A stretch of 64,000 bases of DNA, from positions 1,364,001 to 1,428,000 of the forward strand of contig JBAYIU010000001.1 in assembly GCA_041665465.1 (NCBI GenBank). The letters run 5' to 3'. Below, piece after piece: positions 15,320 to 23,567 of this stretch. Under the pieces are notes generated by a model, which saw only the letters and a program-made list of their open reading frames with translations, was not told the origin of the DNA and did not search any database. The stretch's first letter is position 1; every line of letters starts with the position of its first letter. Made by a program: the position numbers and the translations under genes. Source of the DNA: JACRPH01 sp041665465. Lineage in GTDB: Archaea > Nanobdellota > Nanobdellia > Woesearchaeales > GW2011-AR9.

Positions 15320-15730
15320 TTACTTCTCGTAATTAAACCTAAAAGAAACTCCTTTTTCTCGACTGCCGAAAGAAAGAATATTGTCTTCGTTTAATTGCCA
15401 AGTTCCTACTTTCTCACCATTTATATAAACTCCATTAGATGAATCTAGATCTGTGATGTAATATCTTTCTTCTTGTAAAGCAGGGGGTTTAACTCTAGTA
15501 ATCAAAGCATGAATTCTTGATACATAAGGTAATGGTAAAGGGAAATAATATGGATGAAGAGAAGATTCGGGGATATGTTGGCCCTCAAAAGCTGCTTTTA
15601 ACTTTCCTTCCCAGTTAGGTTGATCTATTTGAGAACATCTTCCAATTACTAATGGCAAGTTTCCATTCAAAGAAATAATTATATGTTCTAACCCTGCGGT
15701 TATACACGTTAATTTCGCTGGTTGGATCAT
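15320..15730 (-). CDS. FHA-domain protein
   Basis: The forkhead-associated domain reads LPLVIGR31, then YVSRIHAL with S71, R72 and H74, then DLDSSNGVYING (S98, N99, G100). These are the residues that hold phosphothreonine peptides. An unusual 35-residue insert (about 33-68) separates the first two motifs. At 136 aa it is a single-domain reader with no effector. It follows a paralogue in the same operon, and its N-terminal strand (AKLTCITAGLE) is shared with it. The kinase that makes its ligand is not evident here. It may be linked to the FHA-caspase protein at 27289, which has the same kind of insert. Confidence 0.85.
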   Translation of the reverse strand: MIQPAKLTCITAGLEHIIISLNGNLPLVIGRCSQIDQPNWEGKLKAAFEGQHIPESSLHPYYFPLPLPYVSRIHALITRVKPPALQEERYYITDLDSSNGVYINGEKVGTWQLNEDNILSFGSREKGVSFRFNYEK

Positions 15731-15743
15731 AATTAATTAAGAT

Positions 15744-16178
15744 TTAATCTTGTGTTTCGTAACTAAATCTAAAAGAAAGTTTTTCTTCTGAATTTCCAAA
15801 AGTGACTACGTGACTCTCTTTGGTCAAATGTCTACCTATCTTTATGTCGGTTGTTACTCTATCCTTATCAACATAAACTCCTTTTCGAGGGTCTAACTGA
15901 GAAATGGCATAAACTTTCTGATTAAATACTGGAAGTTGAATTGTTCTGACTAAAGCATAAAGTCCAGACTCTTGTAGTTGTGGAATAGGCAAATAAAATG
16001 GACTAAGAAATGCTTCTGGGACTGGTTTGTTATCAAATAGTTCTATCAGTCTTTCTTCCCATTGATCTTGATCGAATTCACCTTGTCCAATTACTAACGG
16101 CAAATGTCCGGTTAATGGGATAACAAGCTGTTCTAATCCGGGGTTGATACAAGTTAATTTCGCTGGTCTTAGGGTCAT
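15744..16178 (-). CDS. Degenerate FHA-domain paralogue
   Basis: It aligns end to end with the next gene. RPAKLTCINPGLEQLVIPL matches QPAKLTCITAGLEHIIISL, and LPLVIGQ matches LPLVIGR. The phosphothreonine-binding residues are lost: Gln replaces Arg, ESGLYAL replaces VSRIHAL, and DPRKGVYVD replaces DSSNGVYIN. The fold is probably intact (VTFGNSEEKLSFRFSYE), so it looks like a pseudo-reader, perhaps a dimer partner. The frame is open and full-length, which argues against simple decay. It lies 13 bp upstream of its paralogue and 6 bp after the small lipoprotein gene. Confidence 0.72.
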   Translation of the reverse strand: MTLRPAKLTCINPGLEQLVIPLTGHLPLVIGQGEFDQDQWEERLIELFDNKPVPEAFLSPFYLPIPQLQESGLYALVRTIQLPVFNQKVYAISQLDPRKGVYVDKDRVTTDIKIGRHLTKESHVVTFGNSEEKLSFRFSYETQD

Positions 16179-16184
16179 GGTAAA

Positions 16185-16526
16185 TTACCGATTTTTATGA
16201 AATTCGCTTATTCTTTTCTCAGTGGCATTACGAGCACTTAGTTGAGCAGCAACTAACTGATCAATAGCAAGAATTCCTTGACTGTCCATTGAAATTGCAA
16301 GAGGTTTACCAGAGCAGTCAATCTCATGGCTGGGAGCGTAAAAACAGTAATTATTGTCTCCAGATCCAGTATTTACTCCCTTAAGAGCTCTGAACTGTTG
16401 TCCTTCATAAAATGTAATATACTCTCTTCCATTTAAATTTAAAAGCATTTCATTTGGATTACTTGGAGTTCCGCTACAAGCTGTAGCCAATCCTGCAGCC
16501 ATCAATAAAGTTGTTAAGTATTTCAT
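16185..16526 (-). CDS. Small lipoprotein, unknown function
   Basis: The signal peptide (MKYLTTLLMAAGLATAC) ends in a lipobox-like TAC. The 96-residue mature part has two cysteines (YCFYAPS and IDCSGK) and a C-terminal amphipathic helix. AAGAGGT precedes the ATG as an SD, so it is the leading gene of a lipoprotein, degenerate FHA, FHA operon. It may couple surface sensing to the FHA proteins, but that is context only. No family was recognised. Confidence 0.62.
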   Translation of the reverse strand: MKYLTTLLMAAGLATACSGTPSNPNEMLLNLNGREYITFYEGQQFRALKGVNTGSGDNNYCFYAPSHEIDCSGKPLAISMDSQGILAIDQLVAAQLSARNATEKRISEFHKNR

Positions 16527-16665
16527 TTGTTGAAACCTCTTAGATTTTAAGGGTAAAAGTGAAGAGTAGTATTTAAATCTTTTGTTAGTTTACTATTCGG
16601 TAGTGGTTAATCAATCAAGATAAACTTTCGAATGTTTTATAATCTCTTATTTGTTCATTTAAATC

Positions 16666-17865
16666 ATGACAGAACTACTCGCCCCAGTTGGAGATTGGTC
16701 CATGCTTACTGCAGCGATTAAAGCCGGAGCAGATGCAGTATACTTTGGAATCCAAGGATTGAATATGCGTGCAGCAGCTTCAAACTTTCAGTCAAAAGAG
16801 GTAAAGAAATTAGTTACTTATTGTCATAAGCATAAAGTTAAAGCTTACTGCACAGTTAACGTTATCCTCTTTGAACAAGAGTTGAAACAGTTAGATAAAG
16901 TTCTTACTACTTTAAAGAAGGCTAAGATTGATGCAGTAATTTGCTGGGACTTAGCGGTAATAAAGAAATGTAAAGAACTTAAGATTCCGATTCATCTTTC
17001 TACTCAAGCCAGTGTGAGTAATTCTGAAGCAGCTAAATTATGGAAGAAATTTGGGGTAGAGAGGATAGTCTTAGCCAGAGAATGCGCTTTAGAAGATGTT
17101 AAAGAGATTAAACAAAAAGCTAAGATTCAAACCGAGATTTTTATCCATGGAGCGAGATGTATTTCTCTCTCAGGAAGATGTTTTATGAGTTATGACCTGT
17201 TCGGGAAGTCGGCTAATCGGGGAGAATGTTTACAACCTTGCCGAAGAGATTACAAAGTTATTGATGAAGAAAATAAAGAGATGAAGTTGGAGAACAACTT
17301 TGTGATGAGCGCTAAAGACCTATGTGGTCTTCCTTTACTTCCTCAAATTCTGGCTACTAAGGTAGATAGCTTGAAAATTGAAGGAAGAAATCGTGGTTCG
17401 GAATATGTGTTTAAAGTAGTTTCTGTGTATAGAGAAGCATTAACTGCAATTAAAGAGAAGAGGTTTACTTCTGCTTTGGTCTTTTCTTTGATGGAGAAAC
17501 TTAAAGAAGTGTATAATAAGGATTTCTCTTCAGGATTCTTGGTAGAGTATCCTCATCATGAACGTGCTAATGTTTATGGAAGTAAAGCTACTCAAGAAAA
17601 AGTGCAGTTAGGAAAAATATTAAATTATTATCGTAAGAATTCTGTAGCCGAGTTTAAATTAGAAACCGGAGAATTAAAGCTTGGGCAAACTATTTCTTTT
17701 ACTGGTCCGACTACTGGATATGTAGAGATGAAGATCGAGAAGATGTACACTGATAAAGGAGAAGCGGAAGTGGTAAGTAAGGGAACTATTGTGGCAATAA
17801 AAGTTCCTGAGAAGGTTAGGGAGAATGATAAAGTGTTTTTGATAAAGAAGAGAACTATCTCTTAG
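16666..17865 (+). CDS. U32-family protein, TrhP-like tRNA U34 hydroxylation candidate
   Basis: TELLAPVGDWSMLTAAIKAGADAVYFG is the standard U32 N-terminus. The Cys motif GARCISLSGRCFMSYDLFG, then NRGECLQPCRR, matches the four Fe-S cysteines of YegQ/TrhP-type proteins, and KIEGRNRGSEYV follows. At 399 aa with a small C-terminal beta domain it has the TrhP/RlhA short form. Bacterial TrhP uses prephenate for 5-hydroxyuridine at tRNA position 34, so a tRNA-hydroxylation role is an inference. The older name, collagenase-like peptidase U32, is probably misleading. A longer U32 protein lies at 34199. Confidence 0.85.
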   Translation: MTELLAPVGDWSMLTAAIKAGADAVYFGIQGLNMRAAASNFQSKEVKKLVTYCHKHKVKAYCTVNVILFEQELKQLDKVLTTLKKAKIDAVICWDLAVIKKCKELKIPIHLSTQASVSNSEAAKLWKKFGVERIVLARECALEDVKEIKQKAKIQTEIFIHGARCISLSGRCFMSYDLFGKSANRGECLQPCRRDYKVIDEENKEMKLENNFVMSAKDLCGLPLLPQILATKVDSLKIEGRNRGSEYVFKVVSVYREALTAIKEKRFTSALVFSLMEKLKEVYNKDFSSGFLVEYPHHERANVYGSKATQEKVQLGKILNYYRKNSVAEFKLETGELKLGQTISFTGPTTGYVEMKIEKMYTDKGEAEVVSKGTIVAIKVPEKVRENDKVFLIKKRTIS

Positions 17866-17906
17866 AGAACCACAATTCATTTAAACCAGTATTTTTTAGT
17901 GGTTTT

Positions 17907-18536
17907 ATGGCTTATACTACTAAAACTATTGAGAAAGTGTCAATCCTTTCCAGTTTTTATGATGCTTCTACCATCATTCCTGATGTGAATTCTTTGGAGA
18001 CTATTCGAAGAAGTGGGTTAGAAGAGTTTCTTCCTTTATGGTATGATTTTGAAAGATGTCAGGTTATTGGGGATAAAAGAAAGGACTTAGAGAAATGGGT
18101 TGTTCAGAATTTAAATGCGGTCTATCTTCTTCCGGAAGATGTTTTAGCTCGAACCAGAGCAGAGCGAAAAGGAAAAACTTTTCCCGTTAAGGAAATTAAG
18201 GATCTTAATTATTTACTGGTTAAAGAACTGTTAGATATCCCTCATCCCGACAGGTTAGATTTTAATGCTTATCTTTTTGCGACTGGAAAAGTAGGTGCTG
18301 CAGTGGGATTGGATAAAATTTATAAGAGTATATATGAGGGATCATGGTCATCGTCATTATCTAGAGTGGAAGCTTATCAACATATTATTGATGCTCAGAA
18401 TTATGCTCGAGGGATTTCCTTAGTAAATGCAGTTACAGTTCTTGGTGATGTTTATGATCCCACCAAACAAGTGGTGATTGTCGACCAGTACCCTCCTTTA
18501 CATTCAATTCGATTTAACGATTTAACGCATCTCTGA
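17907..18536 (+). CDS. Uncharacterised 209-aa protein
   Basis: I do not recognise this protein. It has no signal peptide or membrane helix and ends in LTHL. The middle is helical (residues 60-160) and includes DIPHPDRLDFNAYLFATGKV. A TATA-like ATTTAAACC about 25 nt before the ATG suggests a leaderless message. Its last 23 bp overlap the end of the convergent receiver-PEP synthase fusion gene, so the two are tightly packed. The neighbouring unknown at 25758 has similar size and position on the other flank of the paralogue operon, but I saw no clear sequence match. Confidence 0.55.
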   Translation: MAYTTKTIEKVSILSSFYDASTIIPDVNSLETIRRSGLEEFLPLWYDFERCQVIGDKRKDLEKWVVQNLNAVYLLPEDVLARTRAERKGKTFPVKEIKDLNYLLVKELLDIPHPDRLDFNAYLFATGKVGAAVGLDKIYKSIYEGSWSSSLSRVEAYQHIIDAQNYARGISLVNAVTVLGDVYDPTKQVVIVDQYPPLHSIRFNDLTHL

Positions 18537-20451
18537 TCTGCAACTTTACTTGATGAGTTTGATCAACTATACCTAAAGAAACATCTCTTCCATTAGAACG
18601 ATATTCTACTAAGGTTCCTTCTCTTAATCGGGTTCTTAACGATTCAAACTCGGTTCTTTCTAACATTAAAACCTGATCTGCTTTCATTAAGGCGTTATAA
18701 TAATGATGAGACTGAACCATCGTTCCTTCTCCGGTAATTAGTAGTCCTAATTGGTTAAGATAGGTGGTAACATTAGGATTACTCCCCGGTTCAGCTAGAT
18801 AAGCAAGTGAGTATCCTTCTGCTCTGGCTTTCTCTTCCATAGCCATAAGTTCAGATGGTCTATCGGTGATAGCCACTACAAATCTAGTCCCTTCGGAAGG
18901 AGCTCCCATCACCCCTACGTTCTCGATGGGATTAAATATTTCTGTATTCTCCACTTTAACTCGGTCTTTGAATTTTCTTAACTGAAGTCCGTCAACTTTA
19001 ATTTCTCCTTCCAGAGTATCAAAGGTAAATTCTACTTGGCTGGTTTCCTCAGGAGGAACTCCTACTTTTCTGGAAGCAGAATCATATAGAGATACTAATG
19101 CTTGACCTAGTTTAGGTCCAGAAAGGTCTTCTGGCAGGGAAGCAGAGACTACTTGATCTTTAATTGCATCATAACATAAGAAATATTTTTTCTCTTTAGG
19201 ATTGCTTCTTTCTTGGAATTCAATCAAGAAAGTTCTTTCTGTGTTAGGTTGTTCTAATAAAGATCCTAGGTAAGTTCGATCTAAAAATGGTTCAACTAAG
19301 ATATACATACTATCTGTTGGGGGAAGATTTAACCTGCGATGATGACAGAATGCTTGTAATTCTTTTCCTTGCATGGATCTAATGGTTCTTACTGCGGCAA
19401 AGAATTCTTCGGGATTAGAATAAGTTAGGGAATCAAAGAAACCGGCACAGGGCATCCGGCCATCTTCGGCTAATGAAGCCGATCTTACTATGCCTTGTTT
19501 GGAATGTGTTTCAGTTAGTATGGTCATAGCTCTTTCAGCTAAATCCTCTTCTTTATCTTGGGGATGTAATACTAAATAAGGATGTTCTTCTCCCGCTAGC
19601 ATCATTTCTCGATTAACTAATTTAGTGGGAATAGTCTGGGTGATCGGAAATGAAGTTTTATCTTGAGCAGATAATCTTCTCCCATAAGCTCTTTCTTCTT
19701 CTGGATTAACCAGATATCTGGTAAGATGAGTTCTGACTAAAGTGTCTACTTCTTTCATCTTCTGGATAAGATAATCTTGTTTAGGTGATAATGGTGTTCC
19801 TCGAAGAAAGGAAAAAGATCCTAAGGTATATCTTAACTTATGTAAAAAGTCTGAAGTGTTTTCAAAAGTGAAATCAATGGGGGAAATTCTTTCTATTTTT
19901 TCAGGAGGAAGAGTGGTTTCTTCTGCTTTCCATCTCTTCCATAATTCTCGATAAGTATCTTTTAAATATTCAATTAAACTATCTTTAAGTCCTTTAGTTC
20001 TTTCATTGATTTGATCGATCCTAGTTAAGTCAATCTGATCTAGTGAAGGCATCTTTACCATCAATCTTTGATACACTTGTTCTAGATTTTGTTGGTATTC
20101 TTGGAAATCTCTGAACATGAAACTTTTTCCAGCAATTTCTATTGGTAGAACTTGTGCTGACCCGTTAAGCACGAACTTGTTGATCCAACTTTCTGACCAG
20201 CTGCCAGTATGCATGATAATTGGAACAGTTTGTTTAGTCAGAACTGCTCGAGCATATTCAAACCCGGTCATTTCTGGCATGACTATATCTGATAAGATTA
20301 AATCTGCTCCTTCTCGATGGAAGTGAGCTAAAGCTTCAGAGGGTGAACTGAATTCTGTAAAAGATGGATTTTCTGCTTTGAGGATATCTTCTAAAGCTAA
20401 TCTTGCTTCTTCTCGGTGCAGGGCTACATCGTCTAGAAGGATGATGTTCAT
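18514..20451 (-). CDS. Receiver domain fused to PPDK/PEP-synthase-like domains
   Basis: Residues 1-115 form a response-regulator receiver: D7/D8, phospho-acceptor D55 in LILSDIVMPEMTG, and T82 in PIIMHTG. The usual Lys before Pro near the end is missing (VLPIEI). After a helical linker, residues of about 318-345 read GIVRSASLAEDGRMPCAGFFDSL, the PPDK/PEP-synthase N-terminal ATP-grasp pattern (VRSSxxxED...AGxxDS). Near residue 580, LGLLITGEGTMVQSHHYY resembles the mobile phosphohistidine domain (GGxTSHAA), keeping the SH. There is no C-terminal PEP/pyruvate barrel. I infer a phosphotransfer protein, perhaps controlled by receiver phosphorylation. It ends the 11-gene operon, overlapping its upstream neighbour by 4 bp. 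Confidence 0.7.
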   Translation of the reverse strand: MNIILLDDVALHREEARLALEDILKAENPSFTEFSSPSEALAHFHREGADLILSDIVMPEMTGFEYARAVLTKQTVPIIMHTGSWSESWINKFVLNGSAQVLPIEIAGKSFMFRDFQEYQQNLEQVYQRLMVKMPSLDQIDLTRIDQINERTKGLKDSLIEYLKDTYRELWKRWKAEETTLPPEKIERISPIDFTFENTSDFLHKLRYTLGSFSFLRGTPLSPKQDYLIQKMKEVDTLVRTHLTRYLVNPEEERAYGRRLSAQDKTSFPITQTIPTKLVNREMMLAGEEHPYLVLHPQDKEEDLAERAMTILTETHSKQGIVRSASLAEDGRMPCAGFFDSLTYSNPEEFFAAVRTIRSMQGKELQAFCHHRRLNLPPTDSMYILVEPFLDRTYLGSLLEQPNTERTFLIEFQERSNPKEKKYFLCYDAIKDQVVSASLPEDLSGPKLGQALVSLYDSASRKVGVPPEETSQVEFTFDTLEGEIKVDGLQLRKFKDRVKVENTEIFNPIENVGVMGAPSEGTRFVVAITDRPSELMAMEEKARAEGYSLAYLAEPGSNPNVTTYLNQLGLLITGEGTMVQSHHYYNALMKADQVLMLERTEFESLRTRLREGTLVEYRSNGRDVSLGIVDQTHQVKLQIRDALNR

Positions 20452-20990
20452 TTGGGATTCCTCGCTCGATAGTGTGCTGAGAGATAACGTTGCATGGCTG
20501 CGGGAGTTTCTGGGAAATCAGGATCATCTCTTGGGATAACTAGAGCATTTAATGGATCTGCACACACCATAGTAATTTCAGTCATTTGTTGCAAAGTAAG
20601 GCTTCCTTCTTCTAAATCCATTAATATAGTATCAATATTTTGGAGTTCTCTGTATTTTAGATACATCTTTTGTGATGTGAAGCGTCTCTGGTCGGAGATG
20701 GGATCAATACCAACTACAAGTCTTAAGTCTGGACGCTGTTTTGCGAGCTTCAAAGAACGATCAAAATTATGGTTCAGTTCCCCCATATTTCCATGAACAT
20801 AAATAATTGCTTCAGGAGGAATTAATTCTGATCCGTAAGTGGGAGTAAACAAGACACTTTCGGTTAGAGCGTATCCTACAACTTTGAAATCTCCTTTCTC
20901 TCCCATTCGACCTATTGCTCCGTCAATAAGTCCAGGTGATTCTACTGCATACATGTCATTGATTAAGTAGAAATCTAAAGGATTACTCAT
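20448..20990 (-). CDS. VHG-family tandem paralogue, copy 10
   Basis: The last and best-conserved pair member of a ten-gene family of unknown function. Family features are a hydrophobic first strand (LDFYLIND), IIYVHGN with H66-G67, HNFDRSLKLAKQRPDL, and a strand ending in D96 (LVVGIDP). YLKYREL follows. The order of strands and helices parallels a receiver domain, with VHG where the phospho-acceptor Asp would be. That analogy is inference. The last 60 bp are 59/60 identical to the end of copy 9, showing recent duplication or gene conversion. The stop overlaps the start of the receiver-PEP synthase fusion gene by 4 bp. Confidence 0.82.
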   Translation of the reverse strand: MSNPLDFYLINDMYAVESPGLIDGAIGRMGEKGDFKVVGYALTESVLFTPTYGSELIPPEAIIYVHGNMGELNHNFDRSLKLAKQRPDLRLVVGIDPISDQRRFTSQKMYLKYRELQNIDTILMDLEEGSLTLQQMTEITMVCADPLNALVIPRDDPDFPETPAAMQRYLSAHYRARNPK

Positions 20991-21526
20991 CTTGGATTCC
21001 TCGCTTGATAGTGTGCTGAGAGATAACGTTGCATGGCTGCGGGAGTTTCTGGGAAATCAACGTTATCACTTGGGATTCTTAAGACGTCACTTGGATCAGC
21101 TAATACCAAAGCAATTCTCGTAAAATTCTGTAAAGTAATGTCTCCTTCTTCTAAATCTGTCAATACGGTGTTAATATCTGGAAGTTCTCTGTATTTTAAA
21201 TACGTTTCTTGTGAAGTGAAGCGTCCTTGGTTAGCAATAGGATCAATTCCAATAACTAATCTTAAATCTGGACGCTGCTTTGCTAGTTCCAAAGAGCGAT
21301 CAAAATTGCAATTTGACCCTACATGATTCCCATGAACATAAATAATCGCTTCAGGAGGAATTAACTCTGATCCGTAAGTGGGAGTGTTTAATACACTTTC
21401 CGCTAGAGTAAATGTTCTTGCTTCAAACTTTCCTTTAATACTCATCATTTCTATAATCGACTGAGCAAGATCTAATCTATGTGTATAATGGTCATTGATT
21501 AAGTAGAAATCTAAAGGATTAATCAT
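20987..21526 (-). CDS. VHG-family tandem paralogue, copy 9
   Basis: Very similar to copy 10 throughout: TPTYGSELIPPEAIIYVHGN is shared, with H65, followed by CNFDRSLELAKQRPDLRL and VIGIDP with D95. The C-terminus FPETPAAMQRYLSAHYQARNP is the same except for one residue. The N-terminal helix after LINDHY has diverged, so selection or drift acts mostly there. It overlaps copy 10 by 4 bp (ATGA) and copy 8 by 8 bp, implying translational coupling. There is no signal peptide or membrane segment, so it should be cytoplasmic. Function unknown. Confidence 0.82.
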   Translation of the reverse strand: MINPLDFYLINDHYTHRLDLAQSIIEMMSIKGKFEARTFTLAESVLNTPTYGSELIPPEAIIYVHGNHVGSNCNFDRSLELAKQRPDLRLVIGIDPIANQGRFTSQETYLKYRELPDINTVLTDLEEGDITLQNFTRIALVLADPSDVLRIPSDNVDFPETPAAMQRYLSAHYQARNPR

Positions 21527-22043
21527 CTCTTCTCACCTGTAATAGCATTGACAAATATTGCTGGAAAGGAGTTGGTTCTTCTGAGTTTGGCTCTTCTAAT
21601 AGTTGGTCTATCCCTTCAGTATGAATTATTACTGGCTTATCTATAATCGCATCAGGAGACTCAATAAAATCTAAGTCCCATAAAGTGGGGCATTCTCGAT
21701 ATCTCAGATATGATGCTTCAAAGTCAAAATTTCCGCGATGAGCAGAAGAATCAAATTCTACAATAAATTTCAAATCGGGACGTAAAGCGGATATTTCACA
21801 AACACGATCGAAGTTAGCATATTTTCTATTTAGTGCTCCATGCACATAGAAAATGGCATTTTCTGGAAAATCTTTTCTGTCTTCTGGATTTCGAAGTAAG
21901 TCCGTTTCCGGTCCGACTCTTAAAGTGTATTTTGCTCCAACTGCTTTAACTAGGGGTGTAAGCGTATCTTTTATCATTTCTCTCCAATCTGGAGTTTTAA
22001 ATTGATTATATGCTACAACGAAATCTATTATGGGAAGAGTCAT
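21519..22043 (-). CDS. VHG-family tandem paralogue, copy 8
   Basis: This copy carries IDFVVAYN, AIFYVHGA with H68, YANFDRVCEISALRPDLKF and IVEFDSS with D98, then YLRYRECP. The C-terminal SEEPTPFQQYLSMLLQVRR closely matches copy 7, marking copies 7 and 8 as a second duplicate pair. In the first strand Asn stands where other copies have Asp. Its stop lies within the 8-bp overlap with copy 9, and its ATG shares one base with the stop of copy 7. A cytoplasmic role is likely; no catalytic residues can be named beyond the conserved His and Asp. Confidence 0.8.
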   Translation of the reverse strand: MTLPIIDFVVAYNQFKTPDWREMIKDTLTPLVKAVGAKYTLRVGPETDLLRNPEDRKDFPENAIFYVHGALNRKYANFDRVCEISALRPDLKFIVEFDSSAHRGNFDFEASYLRYRECPTLWDLDFIESPDAIIDKPVIIHTEGIDQLLEEPNSEEPTPFQQYLSMLLQVRRDD

Positions 22044-22561
22044 TACTGATGACCTCTTCTTATTTGAAGTAGCATTGTTAAGTATTGCTGGAAAGGAGTT
22101 GGTTCTTCTGAACAGGGAGAATCTAATACTAAAGAGATATCTCCGTCGTGTTTGATTACTTTAGTATCTCTAACTAAGATTGGAGAAGTTAACACTTCAC
22201 TGAATCCTAATAGTTCTCGATAAGTATCATACATTTGTGGTGAAGAGAACTGATCTTCTGTTACATATGAGTCTATTTTTACTATAAATCTTAAATCCAA
22301 ACGTTGAGGTGCAATTCTCATCACTTTATCTAAGTTTTTATGACGATTATGGTCTCCGTGAACATAGATTATTCCCTCTTGAGGTAAAATATTGTGATCT
22401 TGAGGGTTACGTTCTAAGTCTGATTCTGCTTTAACCTGTAAAGAGTAATTTACTCCTAAATATTTGGCTATCGTGGAAAAACATACATCAAATAAGTCAT
22501 AATGAGGTTTACCTAAGTAAGAATCCTGAAATACAACTAAGTCAATCCTTGGAGCGGTCAT
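22043..22561 (-). CDS. VHG-family tandem paralogue, copy 7
   Basis: Family landmarks are IDLVVFQDSY, GIIYVHGD with H68, NLDKVMRIAPQRLDLRF and IVKIDS. It departs from the consensus at NLDK (for NFDR) and RLDL (for RPDL), yet the VHG and the Asp after the fourth strand are kept. The C-terminus (SEEPTPFQQYLTMLLQIRR) is shared with copy 8. It overlaps copy 6 by 4 bp. The conservation of His-Gly against a changing background suggests it is functionally required. Confidence 0.8.
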   Translation of the reverse strand: MTAPRIDLVVFQDSYLGKPHYDLFDVCFSTIAKYLGVNYSLQVKAESDLERNPQDHNILPQEGIIYVHGDHNRHKNLDKVMRIAPQRLDLRFIVKIDSYVTEDQFSSPQMYDTYRELLGFSEVLTSPILVRDTKVIKHDGDISLVLDSPCSEEPTPFQQYLTMLLQIRRGHQ

Positions 22562-23058
22562 TTTGTTCTACCCACCAAATATAAGATATATTCTGCCATC
22601 GGAGAACCTTCTTCAATCTTGGGAAACAATCTGCGTTGGCTTCTATGACTAGCAATTATCTGTGAGTATACTTCTACTGACTTATCCCCTTCTTTACCTA
22701 AAATCGGTAACCCTCTATATTGTTCATAAGTCTCGCGAGACTTAAAATCTAATTGTGAACTTAAATCATCAAAATCTACAACAAATCTTAGGTCTGGTCT
22801 TAAGGGAGATATTTCTAGTACTCGATCAAAGTTTAGGTGTCTGTCGACTAATCCTCCGTGAACATAAAGTAAGGATTGCTCTGGAAATATTTTTTTGTTG
22901 TTCGCGTCTTTGAATAGATAATCCTCTCCTTGACAGTTTAGGTTAAAAGTGAAACCTTGCAATCTAGAGATAGTATCTAATTCTCTTTCTACTTTATATC
23001 TTTCCTCACAATCTCTAATTGGATTATGTGCAATAATTAAATCTAAGTGTGGAGTCAT
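22558..23058 (-). CDS. VHG-family tandem paralogue, copy 6
   Basis: The shortest member at 166 aa. It shows LDLIIAHN, SLLYVHGG with H67, LNFDRVLEISPLRPDLRF and VVDFDDLS, then YEQYRGLP. The C-terminal IEEGSPMAEYILYLV pairs with copy 5 (IEEGNAMGDYILHLL), a third duplicate pair. It overlaps copies 5 and 7 by 4 bp each, so the block is translated as a coupled chain. No signal peptide is present. Confidence 0.8.
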   Translation of the reverse strand: MTPHLDLIIAHNPIRDCEERYKVERELDTISRLQGFTFNLNCQGEDYLFKDANNKKIFPEQSLLYVHGGLVDRHLNFDRVLEISPLRPDLRFVVDFDDLSSQLDFKSRETYEQYRGLPILGKEGDKSVEVYSQIIASHRSQRRLFPKIEEGSPMAEYILYLVGRTK

Positions 23059-23567
23059 TGTTTTTTCCTCAATAGATGTAATATATAATCACCCATCGCA
23101 TTTCCTTCTTCAATGTTAGGATACAGGCCATCTTCTGGGTTCTTAGGTTTAGCAATAATCGGAGAGTTCTTCTCTGAAGAATTAAGTAAATCTCCACATA
23201 AGATAGGTAACATACGATAAAAATGATATGCTTCAGGAGAATTAAAGTCCCCTCTAGAACTGGCATCGTCAAACTCAACTATAAACGTTAAATCTGGTCG
23301 AGTGGGGGAAATCTCCCAAACCCTATCAAAATTTCTATGCTTTTGCTTAAACCTTCCTCCGTGCACATAAAGCAAAGCATTTTCTGGGAAAAGAGTTCTA
23401 TCAAGAAAATCGGCTTGATCTAAGACCAATTCCTTCTCCGCGCGGACATTGTAAGTAAAATCGTGAGCTCCACCTAGGAGTTTTAATTGATTAGCTATTC
23501 GTTCAATGTGATAATCATTATCATAGAAGTAATTGTGAACTAAGATATAATCTAAGTGTCCTGTCAT
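23055..23567 (-). CDS. VHG-family tandem paralogue, copy 5
   Basis: It contains LDYILVHNYF, ALLYVHGG with H69, HRNFDRVWEISPTRPDLTF and IVEFDDAS, then YHFYRMLP. It is closest to copy 6 at both ends. The variable region between the first strand and VHG (about residues 12-62) holds a helix and a strand with little identity to other copies. The gene ends in a 4-bp overlap with copy 6 and starts one base from the stop of copy 4. Confidence 0.8.
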   Translation of the reverse strand: MTGHLDYILVHNYFYDNDYHIERIANQLKLLGGAHDFTYNVRAEKELVLDQADFLDRTLFPENALLYVHGGRFKQKHRNFDRVWEISPTRPDLTFIVEFDDASSRGDFNSPEAYHFYRMLPILCGDLLNSSEKNSPIIAKPKNPEDGLYPNIEEGNAMGDYILHLLRKKQ

